Shown here: in pieces, positions 53,257-63,094 of the stretch | Position numbering within the stretch: the stretch's first letter is position 1 | Layout of the letters: the number at the start of each line of letters is the position of its first letter | DNA from: Halopelagius longus | GTDB lineage: Archaea > Halobacteriota > Halobacteria > Halobacteriales > Haloferacaceae | Reading direction: 5' to 3' | Assembly (NCBI RefSeq): GCF_900100875.1 | Contig: NZ_FNKQ01000005.1 | Coordinates: forward strand, 223,755-287,754 | Length of the DNA: 64,000 nucleotides | Translations under genes and position numbers: made by a program | Notes under the pieces: generated by a model | What the model was told of the DNA's origin: nothing | Databases searched by the model: none | Seen by the model: the letters and a program-made list of their open reading frames with translations, nothing else

Positions 53257-55326
53257 ATGCGAGTTACTGACTACGACGACTGCTGGCTACAGTACGACGC
53301 CGTCGAAGACCCGGCGATTCGTTCGTCGTACCGGACGCGGTGCACCCACGTGTTCGCCTCGACGGAAGGCCCGGAACTCGGCGTCGCACGCGACGAACTC
53401 CGAACCGGCCTCGGCGGACTCCTCGGGCGCGACCCCCACCTGTGGATGCATCCGCCGCGGTCCGTCGACGGCTTTCTCGCCGTCGGACGGCGCGAACGGA
53501 TGGCGGTCGTTCGCGCCGCCGTCGACGCCGAAGAAATCGACGCACTCCACGAGGAGGGGTACATCGTCCGGTCGGTCGAGTGGGAGGGCAAGGACTGTAT
53601 CGTCGTCACGGCGGCGACGGACAAGGGGATGCTGTACGGCGTCTACCACCTGCTCCGCCGCATGGCCGCCCGCCGACCACTCGCGGACGTCGACATCGTG
53701 GAGGAACCGAAGACCGAAGAGCGACTCGTCAACCACTGGGACAACCCATTCCGCGCGTCCGTCGAACGCGGATACGCCGGCACGTCGATATTCGACTGGG
53801 AGCAGTTACCCGACCTGCGCGAACGCTACCGCGACTACGCACGCCTCCTCGCCTCCGTCGGCATCAACGGCATCGTCCTCAACAACGTCAACACGCAGAA
53901 ACCGGACCGACCCGGTGCGAATCCGGCCGTCGCGGAGATGGAGGGATGGCAGTTGCTACGGGAACGGAACCTTCCGAAGGTTGCGGCCATCGCGAGCGTC
54001 TTCCGCCGGCACGGCATCCGGACGTACCTCTCGGTCAACTACGCCGCGCCGATACTCGCGGGCGACTTAGACACCGCCGACCCATTAGACGACGACGTGG
54101 CGCGGTGGTGGGCCGAGAAGGCCGACGAGGTGTACGACCACGTCTCGGACTTCGGGGGGTTCCTCGTGAAGGCCGACTCCGAGGGGCAACCCGGTCCGTA
54201 CGACTACGACCGGAACCACGCGGAGGGAGCGAACCTCCTCGGGCGGGCGTTGGAACCCCACGGGGGGCGCGTCTACTGGCGCGCGTTCGTCTACGCCTCG
54301 CACAAGGACCGCTCCGTGCAGGCGTACGACACGTTCGAACCGCTCGACGGCGAGTTCCTCGACAACGTCACCGTCCAGATAAAGAACGGCCCCATCGACT
54401 TCCAACCCCGCGAACCGATCTCCTCGCTGTTCGGGTCGATGCCCGAGACGAGCGTCGCCTGCGAACTCCAGATAACGCAGGAGTACACCGGGCAGGGCGT
54501 CCACGCCTGCTACCACGTCCCCCTGTGGAAGGAGACGCTCGACACCGACACGTACGCCGACGGCGAGGGGACGCCGGTCAAAGACTTACTCTCCCGCCGC
54601 GAGGGACGGGGACTCGCCGGCGTCGGAAACGTCGGCGAAGACCCCAACTGGACCGGCCACTACCTCGCGCAGTCGAATCTCTACGGGTACGGCCGCCTCG
54701 CTTGGAACCCGGACCTCGACGCCGAGACTATCACCGACGAGTGGGTGCGGCAGACGTTCGGGAACGACCCGGACGTCGTCGAGGCGGTGTCCGACATCCT
54801 CCACGACTCGTGGCCCGCCGTCCTCGACTACACGACGGGGCACCTCGGACTGATGCACATGATGTACAACCAAGACGACGTGTTGGAGAACCACTACAAC
54901 CCCTCGCCCGGCGAGTGGCCCGGATACCACGGGGCCAGCGAGGACGGCATCGGCGTCGACCGGTCGGAGTACGCAGAACAGTTCCACAGTCCGCTCTCGG
55001 AGCGGTACGCGTCGGTCGAAGACTGCCCCGACGAACTGCTGTTGTTCTTCCATCACCTCCCGTGGGACCACGAACTCGACGACGGGACGACGGTGGTGCA
55101 ACGACTCTACGACAACTGCTTCGAGGGCGTCGAGGAAGTCCGCTCGATGCGCGACCGGTGGGCCGAACTCGACGATCGCGTCGATACGGCGCGACACCGC
55201 CACGTCGCCGAACGGTTCGACGAACAACTCGCCCACGCGAAGCACTGGCGGGACACGATGGTCGCGTACTTCTACGACCACGCCGGCATTCCCGACGCAC
55301 ACGGGCGCGTCCCCCGCGACGACTGA
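53257..55326 (+). CDS. aguA: GH67 alpha-glucuronidase
   Basis: The 689-residue protein is a full-length GH67 enzyme (family about 670-710). It has an N-terminal beta-sandwich, then the barrel with VNHWDNPFRASVERGYAGTS, GINGIVLNNVN, FGGFLVKADSEGQPGPYDY with the catalytic region, ELQITQEYTGQGVHACY and the helical C-terminal domain ending FFHHLPWDHELDDG. It removes 4-O-methyl-glucuronic acid from the non-reducing end of xylo-oligosaccharides. No signal peptide, so it works inside on imported oligomers, which agrees with the divergent importer operon. ATG 53257 follows a TTTTTTA element at 53223-53229 by about 28-34 nt. Confidence 0.94.
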   Translation: MRVTDYDDCWLQYDAVEDPAIRSSYRTRCTHVFASTEGPELGVARDELRTGLGGLLGRDPHLWMHPPRSVDGFLAVGRRERMAVVRAAVDAEEIDALHEEGYIVRSVEWEGKDCIVVTAATDKGMLYGVYHLLRRMAARRPLADVDIVEEPKTEERLVNHWDNPFRASVERGYAGTSIFDWEQLPDLRERYRDYARLLASVGINGIVLNNVNTQKPDRPGANPAVAEMEGWQLLRERNLPKVAAIASVFRRHGIRTYLSVNYAAPILAGDLDTADPLDDDVARWWAEKADEVYDHVSDFGGFLVKADSEGQPGPYDYDRNHAEGANLLGRALEPHGGRVYWRAFVYASHKDRSVQAYDTFEPLDGEFLDNVTVQIKNGPIDFQPREPISSLFGSMPETSVACELQITQEYTGQGVHACYHVPLWKETLDTDTYADGEGTPVKDLLSRREGRGLAGVGNVGEDPNWTGHYLAQSNLYGYGRLAWNPDLDAETITDEWVRQTFGNDPDVVEAVSDILHDSWPAVLDYTTGHLGLMHMMYNQDDVLENHYNPSPGEWPGYHGASEDGIGVDRSEYAEQFHSPLSERYASVEDCPDELLLFFHHLPWDHELDDGTTVVQRLYDNCFEGVEEVRSMRDRWAELDDRVDTARHRHVAERFDEQLAHAKHWRDTMVAYFYDHAGIPDAHGRVPRDD

Positions 55327-55447
55327 GTTCGAGGCCCGTCGTCCCCTCATGACGCCCGCTCCGTCCGTCAACGAAGCGGTTGGTCCCCTTTTCGGTGGGG
55401 ATTCCGCTACCCGATACTCTTTTCACCGCATCTACACATCCACCAGT

Positions 55448-56332
55448 ATGCGGTACTACCAGCTCCCGAGCAGAGAGCGTAGTTCAGCTACCGACTCCCT
55501 CGTCGTCGTAGACGAGAAGGGCGACGCGTACGATCTGACGTCCGCGTCGGACGACCTCGAGTCGTTTACGCACCTCGCTCGCGCGGCCAACGCTAGCGAC
55601 CGTTCGATAGACGCTATCGCACGCGACCGACTCTCGGACGCCGAGCGACGCGACATCGAAGACGTCGACGGAGACGAACTCCTGCCGGTCGTCCCGGACG
55701 AAGTGTGGGCGGCGGGCGTTACGTACAGCATCAGTGAGAAAGCGCGCAAGGCCGAGAGCGGCAAGCCGGAAGTGTACATCGACGTCTACGACAGCGAACG
55801 GCCGGAGCTGTTCTTGAAGGCGACGCCGTCGCGAACGGTCGGGCCGCACGACTCCATCGGCGTCCGCGGCGACTCCGAGTGGAACGTGCCGGAACCGGAA
55901 CTGGGCGTCGTCCTCCACCGCGGGAGCGTCGTCGGTTACACCGTCGGCAACGACGTGAGTAGTCGGGACATCGAGGGGGAAAACCCCCTCTACCTCCCGC
56001 AGGCGAAGGTGTACGACCGCTGCTGTTCCATCGGCCCCTGCGTCGCCACCGAGGAAGCCGTCGGGGACCCCCACGACCTCACCATGTCGCTCACCATCGA
56101 ACGCGGCGACGAGGTAGTGTACGAAGGTTCGACGTCGACGAGCGAGATGGCGACCACCTGCGAAACGCTCGTCGAGTACCTCCGTCGCCACAACAACCTC
56201 CCCGAGACGCTCGTGTTACTCACCGGCACCGCCCTCGTCCCGCCGGACACGTTCACGCTTCACGAGGGGGACCGAGTTTCGATAGATATCGACCACATCG
56301 GACGCCTCGTCAACGACACCGTCGCCGTGTGA
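55448..56332 (+). CDS. xacE: FAH-family dehydratase, 2-keto-3-deoxyxylonate dehydratase-like (XacE-like)
   Basis: From ATG 55448 the protein has 294 residues. The C-terminal fumarylacetoacetate hydrolase-like fold shows the metal residues in PEPELGVVLHRG, GYTVGNDVSSRDIEGENPLY and KVYDRCCSIGPCV, and ends with GDRVSIDIDHIGRLVN. In Haloferax volcanii an FAH-family protein of this size, XacE, dehydrates 2-keto-3-deoxyxylonate to alpha-ketoglutarate semialdehyde; proximity to xylan genes makes this likely. Generic acylpyruvase is an alternative. A separate TATA-like element lies at about 55411-55423. Confidence 0.78.
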   Translation: MRYYQLPSRERSSATDSLVVVDEKGDAYDLTSASDDLESFTHLARAANASDRSIDAIARDRLSDAERRDIEDVDGDELLPVVPDEVWAAGVTYSISEKARKAESGKPEVYIDVYDSERPELFLKATPSRTVGPHDSIGVRGDSEWNVPEPELGVVLHRGSVVGYTVGNDVSSRDIEGENPLYLPQAKVYDRCCSIGPCVATEEAVGDPHDLTMSLTIERGDEVVYEGSTSTSEMATTCETLVEYLRRHNNLPETLVLLTGTALVPPDTFTLHEGDRVSIDIDHIGRLVNDTVAV

Positions 56333-56396
56333 ACGGCCGCGAACCGAGACGGAACCGCGACCGAATCGAACCCCCGACGCGACCGACCGCGGGTCG

Positions 56397-58727
56397 CTAC
56401 TCCGCGTCGGCGACGTTCGTCTCGGCGAAGTACGTCCGACCGGTGGACGGCACTTCCTTCGTTCCGGTCACCTCGAACGGCGCGGAGGCGGCGATGTCGC
56501 TCGCGGAGTGACCGACTCGGAACTCGTAGGGGCCTTCCTCGACGGTGAGGTCGAAGTCCCGGTCGTAGAAGGCGAGTTGCGACGCGTCCACCTCGAACTC
56601 GACGCGTCTAGCCTCGCCCGCCTCCACGGAGACTCGCCGGAATCCGACGAGTTCCTGAACGGGGCGGGCCTGACTGGGGTTATCGGCGCTGGCGTACAAC
56701 TGCACCACGTCGTGACCTGCCCGGTCGCCGGTGTTCTCCACGGTGACCTCGGCGGTAATCGTCCCGGCGGGCGCGAGTTCGTCCGCGGAGAGGGCGAACT
56801 CGCGGTACTCGAAGTCGGTGTAGCTCAGGCCGTGGCCGAAGGGATAGAGCGGGTCGCTGCCCACGTAGACGTGCTCTTCGTTCGCGGAGTTGGGCTTCCG
56901 ACTGTAGTGGACCGGCAGTTGGCCGACGGTGCGCGGGACGGAGACGGGGAGGTGGCCGCCGGGGTTGTGTTCGCCGAACAGGACGGAGGCGATACCCTCG
57001 CCGCCGCGTTCGCCCGGCAACCACGCCTGCAGGACCGCGGGGACTTCCTCGGCAATCTTTTCGATGGAGTGGGGCTTTCCGCTGACGACGACGACGACGA
57101 GGGGCGTCTCCGTCTCGTTGAGGCGGTCTACGAGGTCTTGTTGGACGCCGGGGAGGCCGAGGTCCGTCACGTCGCACCCCTCACCGCTCGTGGCGACGCT
57201 CGGCATATTGACTCGCTCTCTGTCCGACTCCGAGAAGTCGACGGCGGAGCGCGCGCCGACGAACGCGACGGCCACGTCGGCGTCCGCGGCCGCATCCGCG
57301 GCGGCGTCGAATCTCCCCGTGGCCGGACCGGTCGTCGTACACCCCTGATCGAAGGCGACGTCGAACCCGAACTCCGCGCCGCGGGCGTCGATGGCGTCGA
57401 GGGGCGTCGTGGCGTCGAGTTCGACCTCCTCCTCGGGGTAGTGGGCGGGGTAGGCGTAATCGCCCATGAGTTCCTGAGCGTCGTCCGCCTTCGGCCCGAT
57501 GACGGCGATCGAGTCGATCTCCTCGCCGACGAGGGGGAGGAGGTCGTCCTCGTTCTTCAGGAGCGTCATCGACTCGCGGGCGGCCCGCGCTGTGAGTTCC
57601 TCGGCCGCCTCGGTGCCGAACGGTTCGGACGCCGCCTCGGCGTCCACCGTCGAATCGTCGAGCACGCCCTTTCGCGCCTTCGCGCTGAGGACGCGCCGGA
57701 CGGCGGTATCGACCGCCTCCTCGGAGAGGCGGCCGGCCTCGACGGCCTCGACGAGGTGGTCGCCGTAGCAGTCCGTGTAGGGGAGTTCGACGTCGATGCC
57801 CGCTTCGAGAGCCATCACGCCCGCCTCCTCCTCGTCGGCGGCGATACCGTGTTCGCTCCGGAGGAATTCGACGCTGTAGTAGTCCGAGACGACCGTCCCG
57901 TCGAAGCCCCACTCACCGCGGAGGACGTCCGTCAGCAACCACTCGTCGCTGGCACACGGAATCCCGTCAATGTCGTGGTAGGCGTTCATCACCGATTCGG
58001 CGTTCGCCGTCCGGACGGCTGCCTCGAAGGGGAACAGGTGCGTCTCGCGGAGTTCGCGCCGACCGATTTCGACCGAACTCCGATTCTTTCCGCCCTCGCC
58101 GACGCTGTGGCCGGCGAAGTGTTTGAGCGTCGCGGAGATGCCGTCGCCGTCGCCCTGCAGACCTTCGACGTACCCGCAGGCCATCGCGGCGACCAAGTAC
58201 GGGTCCTCGCCGAACGTCTCCTCGACGCGGCCCCACCTGAGGTCACGCGCGACGTCGAGGACGGGCGAGAGGGCGTGTTTCGTCCCGATAGCCTCAAGTT
58301 GGGTTCGAATGGTGCCGGTTATCTCCTCGACGAGGTCTGGGTCCCACGTGCTCGCGAGTCCGATGGACTGCGGGAACGTCGTTCCCTCCGGCCCCATATA
58401 CCCGCTCAGACACTCCTCGTGGGGGATGGCGGGAACGCCGAGGCGCGTCTCCTCTCGGAGGTACGTCTGAATCTCGTTCGTGACGCGGGCCGCCTCGGTC
58501 GGCGGAAGACTCCCCTCGCCGCCGATTCTGGTCAGGTGGCCGACACCGTCCGAGAGGTGTTCTTCGAGGGCGCTCTCGTCGAGGTTTCCGTCCTCGTCGA
58601 GGAGTTTGTCGGCGTTCACCGAGCCCAGTTGCGCGGCCTTCTCCGCCAGCGACATTCGGTCGAGGAGTTCCTCCACTCGCCGGTCGGCGGCCGTTCTATC
58701 GAATCCGCTATCGTGACTAATCTGCAT
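56397..58727 (-). CDS. GH3-family beta-glycosidase (beta-xylosidase/glucosidase)
   Basis: The 776-residue enzyme is a three-domain GH3 glycosidase: an N-terminal barrel with ALSPVLDVARDLRWGRVEET, KHFAGHS and the nucleophile Asp in GTVVSDYYSVEFL; a second alpha/beta domain with ARESMTLLKNEDDLLPLVGE; and a C-terminal fibronectin-III-like domain (FGHGLSYTDFEY then a beta sandwich). No signal peptide, so probably cytoplasmic, cleaving imported oligomers. Xylan context favours beta-xylosidase; beta-glucosidase is possible. ATG 58727 lies 27-33 nt downstream of a CTATTAA element on its strand, supporting this start over GTG 58769. Confidence 0.9.
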   Translation of the reverse strand: MQISHDSGFDRTAADRRVEELLDRMSLAEKAAQLGSVNADKLLDEDGNLDESALEEHLSDGVGHLTRIGGEGSLPPTEAARVTNEIQTYLREETRLGVPAIPHEECLSGYMGPEGTTFPQSIGLASTWDPDLVEEITGTIRTQLEAIGTKHALSPVLDVARDLRWGRVEETFGEDPYLVAAMACGYVEGLQGDGDGISATLKHFAGHSVGEGGKNRSSVEIGRRELRETHLFPFEAAVRTANAESVMNAYHDIDGIPCASDEWLLTDVLRGEWGFDGTVVSDYYSVEFLRSEHGIAADEEEAGVMALEAGIDVELPYTDCYGDHLVEAVEAGRLSEEAVDTAVRRVLSAKARKGVLDDSTVDAEAASEPFGTEAAEELTARAARESMTLLKNEDDLLPLVGEEIDSIAVIGPKADDAQELMGDYAYPAHYPEEEVELDATTPLDAIDARGAEFGFDVAFDQGCTTTGPATGRFDAAADAAADADVAVAFVGARSAVDFSESDRERVNMPSVATSGEGCDVTDLGLPGVQQDLVDRLNETETPLVVVVVSGKPHSIEKIAEEVPAVLQAWLPGERGGEGIASVLFGEHNPGGHLPVSVPRTVGQLPVHYSRKPNSANEEHVYVGSDPLYPFGHGLSYTDFEYREFALSADELAPAGTITAEVTVENTGDRAGHDVVQLYASADNPSQARPVQELVGFRRVSVEAGEARRVEFEVDASQLAFYDRDFDLTVEEGPYEFRVGHSASDIAASAPFEVTGTKEVPSTGRTYFAETNVADAE

Positions 58728-58817
58728 CACCGTGTTCCTCGTTATCTCCTCTCTTAATAGTTCGGTCACGGGTAACTGTGGGGGGACATCGAACCACCTG
58801 TAGCATCTCGTGTTATA

Positions 58818-58836
58818 TGTTCTCTGAGAGAGAACA
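58818..58836. promoter_or_regulatory. 19-bp palindrome upstream of GH3 gene
   Basis: TGTTCTCT and AGAGAACA are perfect inverted arms around GAG, about 90-110 nt upstream of the GH3 start. Candidate operator for an activator, or a hairpin. Confidence 0.4.
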
Positions 58837-59791
58837 GAGAGCGTCGTTTTAGCGCTCGTCTTCGCTGCGCAAACTCCATACCGATGGTATCTTCCGTCTC
58901 TATCGGGCGCGGTTCCGATAGAGACTCGGTCAGCGCGTCGATAAATTCGTTTTCGTATAGAGAATGGGGTGCTCTCCGCGCCCTGTGAGACGACGTATCG
59001 AACTCGCAGGCATTACAACACTATATCCGTAACCCTCTCTGTCTGCACGTTCCGTAATAGATAACACGAAAACATCACTACAGAACAGATGATGTCGAAT
59101 TCTGCGGCATTCGACCGGACCCTCCTTCCGAACCGCACCCCTAAAGAGCAGTATTGAGGTGCTCCCTCGCCGAATCCCCCTTACCGATTTACTGGGATAC
59201 AAACTGCCGACCGTTCGGGGTAAGTTAGGAGCACACGACGCTCGGGTCCACCGGGATGAAAGTCAGTCAGATTTGCCTCGGTTGCACGAACTCCGGAAGC
59301 GACCGGATGCTCGTCGCGACTCGATAAATGGCATAGAAGTTTCTTTCAAAAATAAACACCAGATATGTTCAAACAGACTACCAACCGGAACCCGCCGGTG
59401 GACGACATTCCCGACGGCGAGTGTACTGTCCGTCGGAGCGTTTCACGCGGCCTAACGGCGCTTTATCTGCCGTGGGTTCCCTCTCTAATCGCGGGGTATC
59501 TCGTATAGTCGGCGGAATCGAAGAAGCTGGATGAATAGTATGGTATATGCGTAAATAGATCACTTATAGTCGCAATATGGTAATAAATTAGGGTCTCGTG
59601 GACATATAGGTGATAATTCACTACGTATGTTTGTTTACCATCGTCAACGTTGAACCTCTCGGGTTGAGGTAGAAAACTCCTATAACATTTAACGACATCA
59701 AGTTTATAGGGGCGGATAGACGACTACTCGATGGTGGGTTCCAAACGGCGTCTGACAGGATACGGCGTCGAATCGAGGAGAAAATGCACCG
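58837..59791. other. Long intergenic region without recognised gene
   Basis: 955 bp of lower-GC DNA, most AT-rich at 59560-59715. The frames are short and without codon bias. No RNA gene, repeat or insertion-sequence end was recognised. It may be a degraded locus or an undetected non-coding RNA region. Confidence 0.5.
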
Positions 59792-60811
59792 TCACTCGCC
59801 GTCGGACGACCCGGTACGGTCCGCGTGTCGCGCCCTCGACTCCCGGTTCCACCCTTCCCGCGCCTCCTGGGGCCGCGAGACGAACGGCCCCTCCGAAATC
59901 GTCCGCTCGGCCACGCTCGCGACGCGGAACAGGTACGCCGACAGGACGGCGAGGGGGGAGAACGCCACCGTGAACAGAGCGCTCACGACGACCAGACGAA
60001 CCCACCCGGTGCCGACGGCCGACGGCGTCCGTAGCAGACCGAGGACGACGACGACGAGGAGGGCGGGCAGGCCGACGTAGAGGAGTCGCCGGGAGAGATG
60101 CGCGAGGACGCGTTGCGTGTAGGTACTTCGGAACTGCGAACGGGCGACGCTGAACAGCTCCAGCGTCTGTATCATGTGCGAGAGCGCGTCTAGCGACTCC
60201 TCGGAGAGTTCGTCTTCGTACTCCTCTCTGAGGCGGCGCGCCTCTATCAACTGGTACGAGTCGTCGTACTCCAACACCGGAAGGAGGGCGTTGATGCGCC
60301 CGAGATGGGCCTGTTCGAGCGACTCCTGCGCTCGTCTCGACTCGTCGAGGACGTTCGCGGCGTACTCCTCGACTGCGTCGCGAACCTCCGAATCCGTCTC
60401 GGGGCGAGCGTTCTCGGCCAGCGTTTCGGCCTCGGACTCGATGGCCCGCACGACGAAGGCGAGAAACCCCGTCGGGAGCACCGGACTCGGTTCCGCGCCG
60501 GCCGCCTCCTCGACGTCGTGGCGGTACTCTCGGACGTCCTCGATTCGCCGTCGAATCTCCCCCGGAGAGGCGAGTTCCTGCGAGAGGACGAGTTGGTTTA
60601 TCCCGAGGACGATGGAGAGGAAGGCGATGAGTCCGGGGACGAACCCCCCGACGACGCTGCGAACCGTCGCTTGGTCTTCGAGGGTGACGACGCCGAGGTG
60701 ACCGAGAGACAGGAGCGTCAGAAACGCAACCGCCAGCAGTAGCGACGCGACTACGTGCCTGTTCCCGCCGATGAGCGTCCACTCTACGATTCGCCGTCGG
60801 GCGTCAGCCAT
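59792..60811 (-). CDS. Integral membrane protein of unknown function
   Basis: From ATG 60811 (a GTG at 60823 is an alternative) the product has 339 residues. Two hydrophobic segments near the N-terminus (about 19-44 and 56-76), a long charged helical middle of about 150 residues (with EDVREYRHDVEEA and ESEAETLAENARPETDSEV) and two further segments (about 235-255, 265-290) suggest a four-TM protein with a large cytoplasmic helical domain. I do not recognise the family with certainty. Divergent from the SDR gene. Confidence 0.75.
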   Translation of the reverse strand: MADARRRIVEWTLIGGNRHVVASLLLAVAFLTLLSLGHLGVVTLEDQATVRSVVGGFVPGLIAFLSIVLGINQLVLSQELASPGEIRRRIEDVREYRHDVEEAAGAEPSPVLPTGFLAFVVRAIESEAETLAENARPETDSEVRDAVEEYAANVLDESRRAQESLEQAHLGRINALLPVLEYDDSYQLIEARRLREEYEDELSEESLDALSHMIQTLELFSVARSQFRSTYTQRVLAHLSRRLLYVGLPALLVVVVLGLLRTPSAVGTGWVRLVVVSALFTVAFSPLAVLSAYLFRVASVAERTISEGPFVSRPQEAREGWNRESRARHADRTGSSDGE

Positions 60812-61143
60812 CGGTCGTGACACCGACCCCTCCGTGTGGATTCACACCCGGTGTACGTCCGTCGGCCGGAAAAAGTTGGGTCGCCGTCTCGGCGTCGACG
60901 GGCACGACTCGACGGACGTGACTCTACGATCGATCGAACCGGCGCGAAACCTCCTCTCTCCGGATACACTGTCCGAACCGGACATTTCGTGGCTATTGCA
61001 GGGACAATATACAAACGCGGCCCGCCGGTTAGCCGGAACGTGAGCCGTCATATGATTCCCGACAACGCTTCCGTCGAACGCGGCGACTGCGTCGCGTTCG
61101 AAACGGCCGACGAACCGGCGGACGGCGACCGGAGGGGGTCGGC
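60812..61143. other. Divergent intergenic region
   Basis: 332 bp between the membrane protein and the SDR gene. Short frames seen here are not supported. No repeat or RNA recognised. Confidence 0.45.
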
Positions 61144-62256
61144 GTGATCGGTACGGGTCCGAACCTCAAGAGCGTCGAGGACCAAGTAATCGTGATAACC
61201 GGCGCGTCGTCCGGAATCGGGCTGACGACGGCGCGGATGGCCGCCGAACGCGGGGCGAGCGTCGTCGTCGCCGCGAGAAGCGAGGACTCGTTGCGGGAGT
61301 TGACCGAGGAGATTCGGGCCGACGGCGGCGAGGCGGAGTACGTCGTCGCCGACGTGCGAAACCGAGACGACGTGCGCGAAATCGCGGCGACGGCGCGGGA
61401 GTCGTTCGGCGGGTTCGACACGTGGGTGAACAACGCGGGCACGTTCGTCTACGGCAAACTGCAGGAGGTGCCCGTCGAGGACATGCGCGACCTGTTCGAG
61501 ACGAACTACTGGGGGGTCGTCTACGGGTCGCTCGAAGCCGCCGAACACCTGAAGCAGACGGAGGACGGCGGCGCGATAATCAACGTCGGGAGCGTCGTCT
61601 CCGACCAAGCGGTCCTCCTACAGGGGACCTACTCGGCGTCCAAACACGCCGTCGAGGGGTTCACCGACGCCTTCCGGATGGAACTCGAAGAGGAGGACGC
61701 GCCCGTCTCCGTGACCCTCGTCAAACCGAGCGCGATAGACACGCCGTATCCGAGTCACGCGAAGAACCACATGGACGTGGAGACGGACATTCCGAAACCG
61801 GTGTACGCGCCGGAGACGGTGGCGCGGACGATTCTCTTCTGCGCCGAACGCCCGCGGCGCGACGTGTACGTCGGGTCCGGCGGCAAGAGTATACAACTGC
61901 TCGGCCGCTACGCGCCGGAACTCGCGGACCGAATCATAGAGACGGTGTTCTACCGCTTCCAACGGAAGAAGACGCCGCGTCGCCCGAGACAGTGGAACAG
62001 TCTCGACGACGCGTCGGGGAACCTCGAAGAACGGGGCAAGTACGACGGCCCCGTCATGGAACGGAGCCTCTACACGAAAGCCTCCCTCCGGTCCGCGCTC
62101 TCCGGCGCGGCACTCGTCGGCGTCGGCCTGACCGCCGCCGCGTTGTACCTCCGGAGCAAACTGGGGCGCTCCGACGGCGACGCCGGACGCGTCCGAGAGG
62201 AGATTCGAGAGAGCGTCGACCCCGAGGACTCCCGCCTCCCCTTCCCGCGACTCTGA
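61144..62256 (+). CDS. SDR-family oxidoreductase with C-terminal membrane segment
   Basis: The 370-residue protein starts at GTG 61144. It has TGASSGIGLTTARMA (cofactor loop), NNAGTFVYGK, the catalytic Ser in INVGSVVSD and YSASKHAVEGFTDAF (Tyr-x-x-x-Lys). It is about 110 residues longer than a minimal SDR; the extension ends in a hydrophobic segment (SALSGAALVGVGLTAAALYL) that could anchor it to the membrane. Substrate unknown. It is followed after about 40 nt by the winged-helix gene. Confidence 0.85.
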   Translation: MIGTGPNLKSVEDQVIVITGASSGIGLTTARMAAERGASVVVAARSEDSLRELTEEIRADGGEAEYVVADVRNRDDVREIAATARESFGGFDTWVNNAGTFVYGKLQEVPVEDMRDLFETNYWGVVYGSLEAAEHLKQTEDGGAIINVGSVVSDQAVLLQGTYSASKHAVEGFTDAFRMELEEEDAPVSVTLVKPSAIDTPYPSHAKNHMDVETDIPKPVYAPETVARTILFCAERPRRDVYVGSGGKSIQLLGRYAPELADRIIETVFYRFQRKKTPRRPRQWNSLDDASGNLEERGKYDGPVMERSLYTKASLRSALSGAALVGVGLTAAALYLRSKLGRSDGDAGRVREEIRESVDPEDSRLPFPRL

Positions 62257-62297
62257 CGCTCCCGAGCTATTTTCTCGAAGCGAGCGGTAATGGGGGT

Positions 62298-63083
62298 ATG
62301 GATTCGGACGACGCCGCGCAGTTTCTCGCCGGGACGCCCGACAGGCGGCGTCTGCTCGCGCGCCTCGCGCGGGACTCGGCTTCGCCGGCGGAACTCGCGG
62401 ACGAACTCGACCTTCCCCGACGGAGCGTCCAGCGACACCTCGGCCAGTTCGCGGACCGGGGGTGGGCCGAGTCGTCGGGCGGGACGTACCGCCTGACCGT
62501 GACGGGCGAACTCGTCGTCGAGGAGCACGTAACGTACCTCGACTCCTTGGACCGCATCGACGCGTTCGGTCCGTTCTTCCGCCACCTCCCCGACCGGACG
62601 CACGCTCCGGACCCGAGGTGGCTCGAAGACGCGACGCTGACGGCGGCCAGCCCGGAGAACCCGCAGGCCCCGGTCAGGGAGTACCTCGACAGCGTTCGGG
62701 CGTTCGACACCGAGCGGATACGGATGATTTCGCCCGTCCTCAGTCGGTTGTTCCACGAGGCGCACGCCGAACTCGCGTTCGACGGCGTCCGCACGGAACT
62801 GGTGATGTCCGAGGAGACGATACGGCGCGCCCGCGAGTTGAACCCCGCCGAGTTCTCGGTGGTCGTGAGCGTCGGCGTTCTCGACCTATACCGCTACCCC
62901 GAGGACGTCTCGTTCGGCCTCACGTTGGGCGACGACCGACTCCTGATGGGCGCGTACGACGGCGAGGGGCAACTCAAGGCGTGCGTCGAGTCGAACAACC
63001 CCGAGTTCGTCCGGTGGGCCGGCGACCTGTTCGAGCGATACCGGGACGAGTCGGACCCCGTCGGCCCCTCGATACTGGGGTGA
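62298..63083 (+). CDS. Winged-helix regulator with FilR1-like C-terminal domain
   Basis: From ATG 62298 the protein has 261 residues. Residues about 8-75 are a winged HTH (GTPDRRRLLARLARDSAS, then LADELDLPRRSVQRHLGQF and a wing). The C-terminal 170 residues resemble the effector domain of archaeal regulators of the FilR1/PF08350 type, common in Halobacteria (DFxLxxxDDRLLMGAYD-like ending). Likely a transcriptional regulator of a nearby or distant gene set; ligand unknown. Convergent with the next small gene. Confidence 0.82.
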   Translation: MDSDDAAQFLAGTPDRRRLLARLARDSASPAELADELDLPRRSVQRHLGQFADRGWAESSGGTYRLTVTGELVVEEHVTYLDSLDRIDAFGPFFRHLPDRTHAPDPRWLEDATLTAASPENPQAPVREYLDSVRAFDTERIRMISPVLSRLFHEAHAELAFDGVRTELVMSEETIRRARELNPAEFSVVVSVGVLDLYRYPEDVSFGLTLGDDRLLMGAYDGEGQLKACVESNNPEFVRWAGDLFERYRDESDPVGPSILG

Positions 63084-63094
63084 CCGAGCGACGG

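Noticed and set aside
56508..58757. 749-codon plus-strand frame opposite the GH3 gene
   Set aside because: Exact mirror of a recognised GH3 enzyme; translation is compositionally biased and without motifs.
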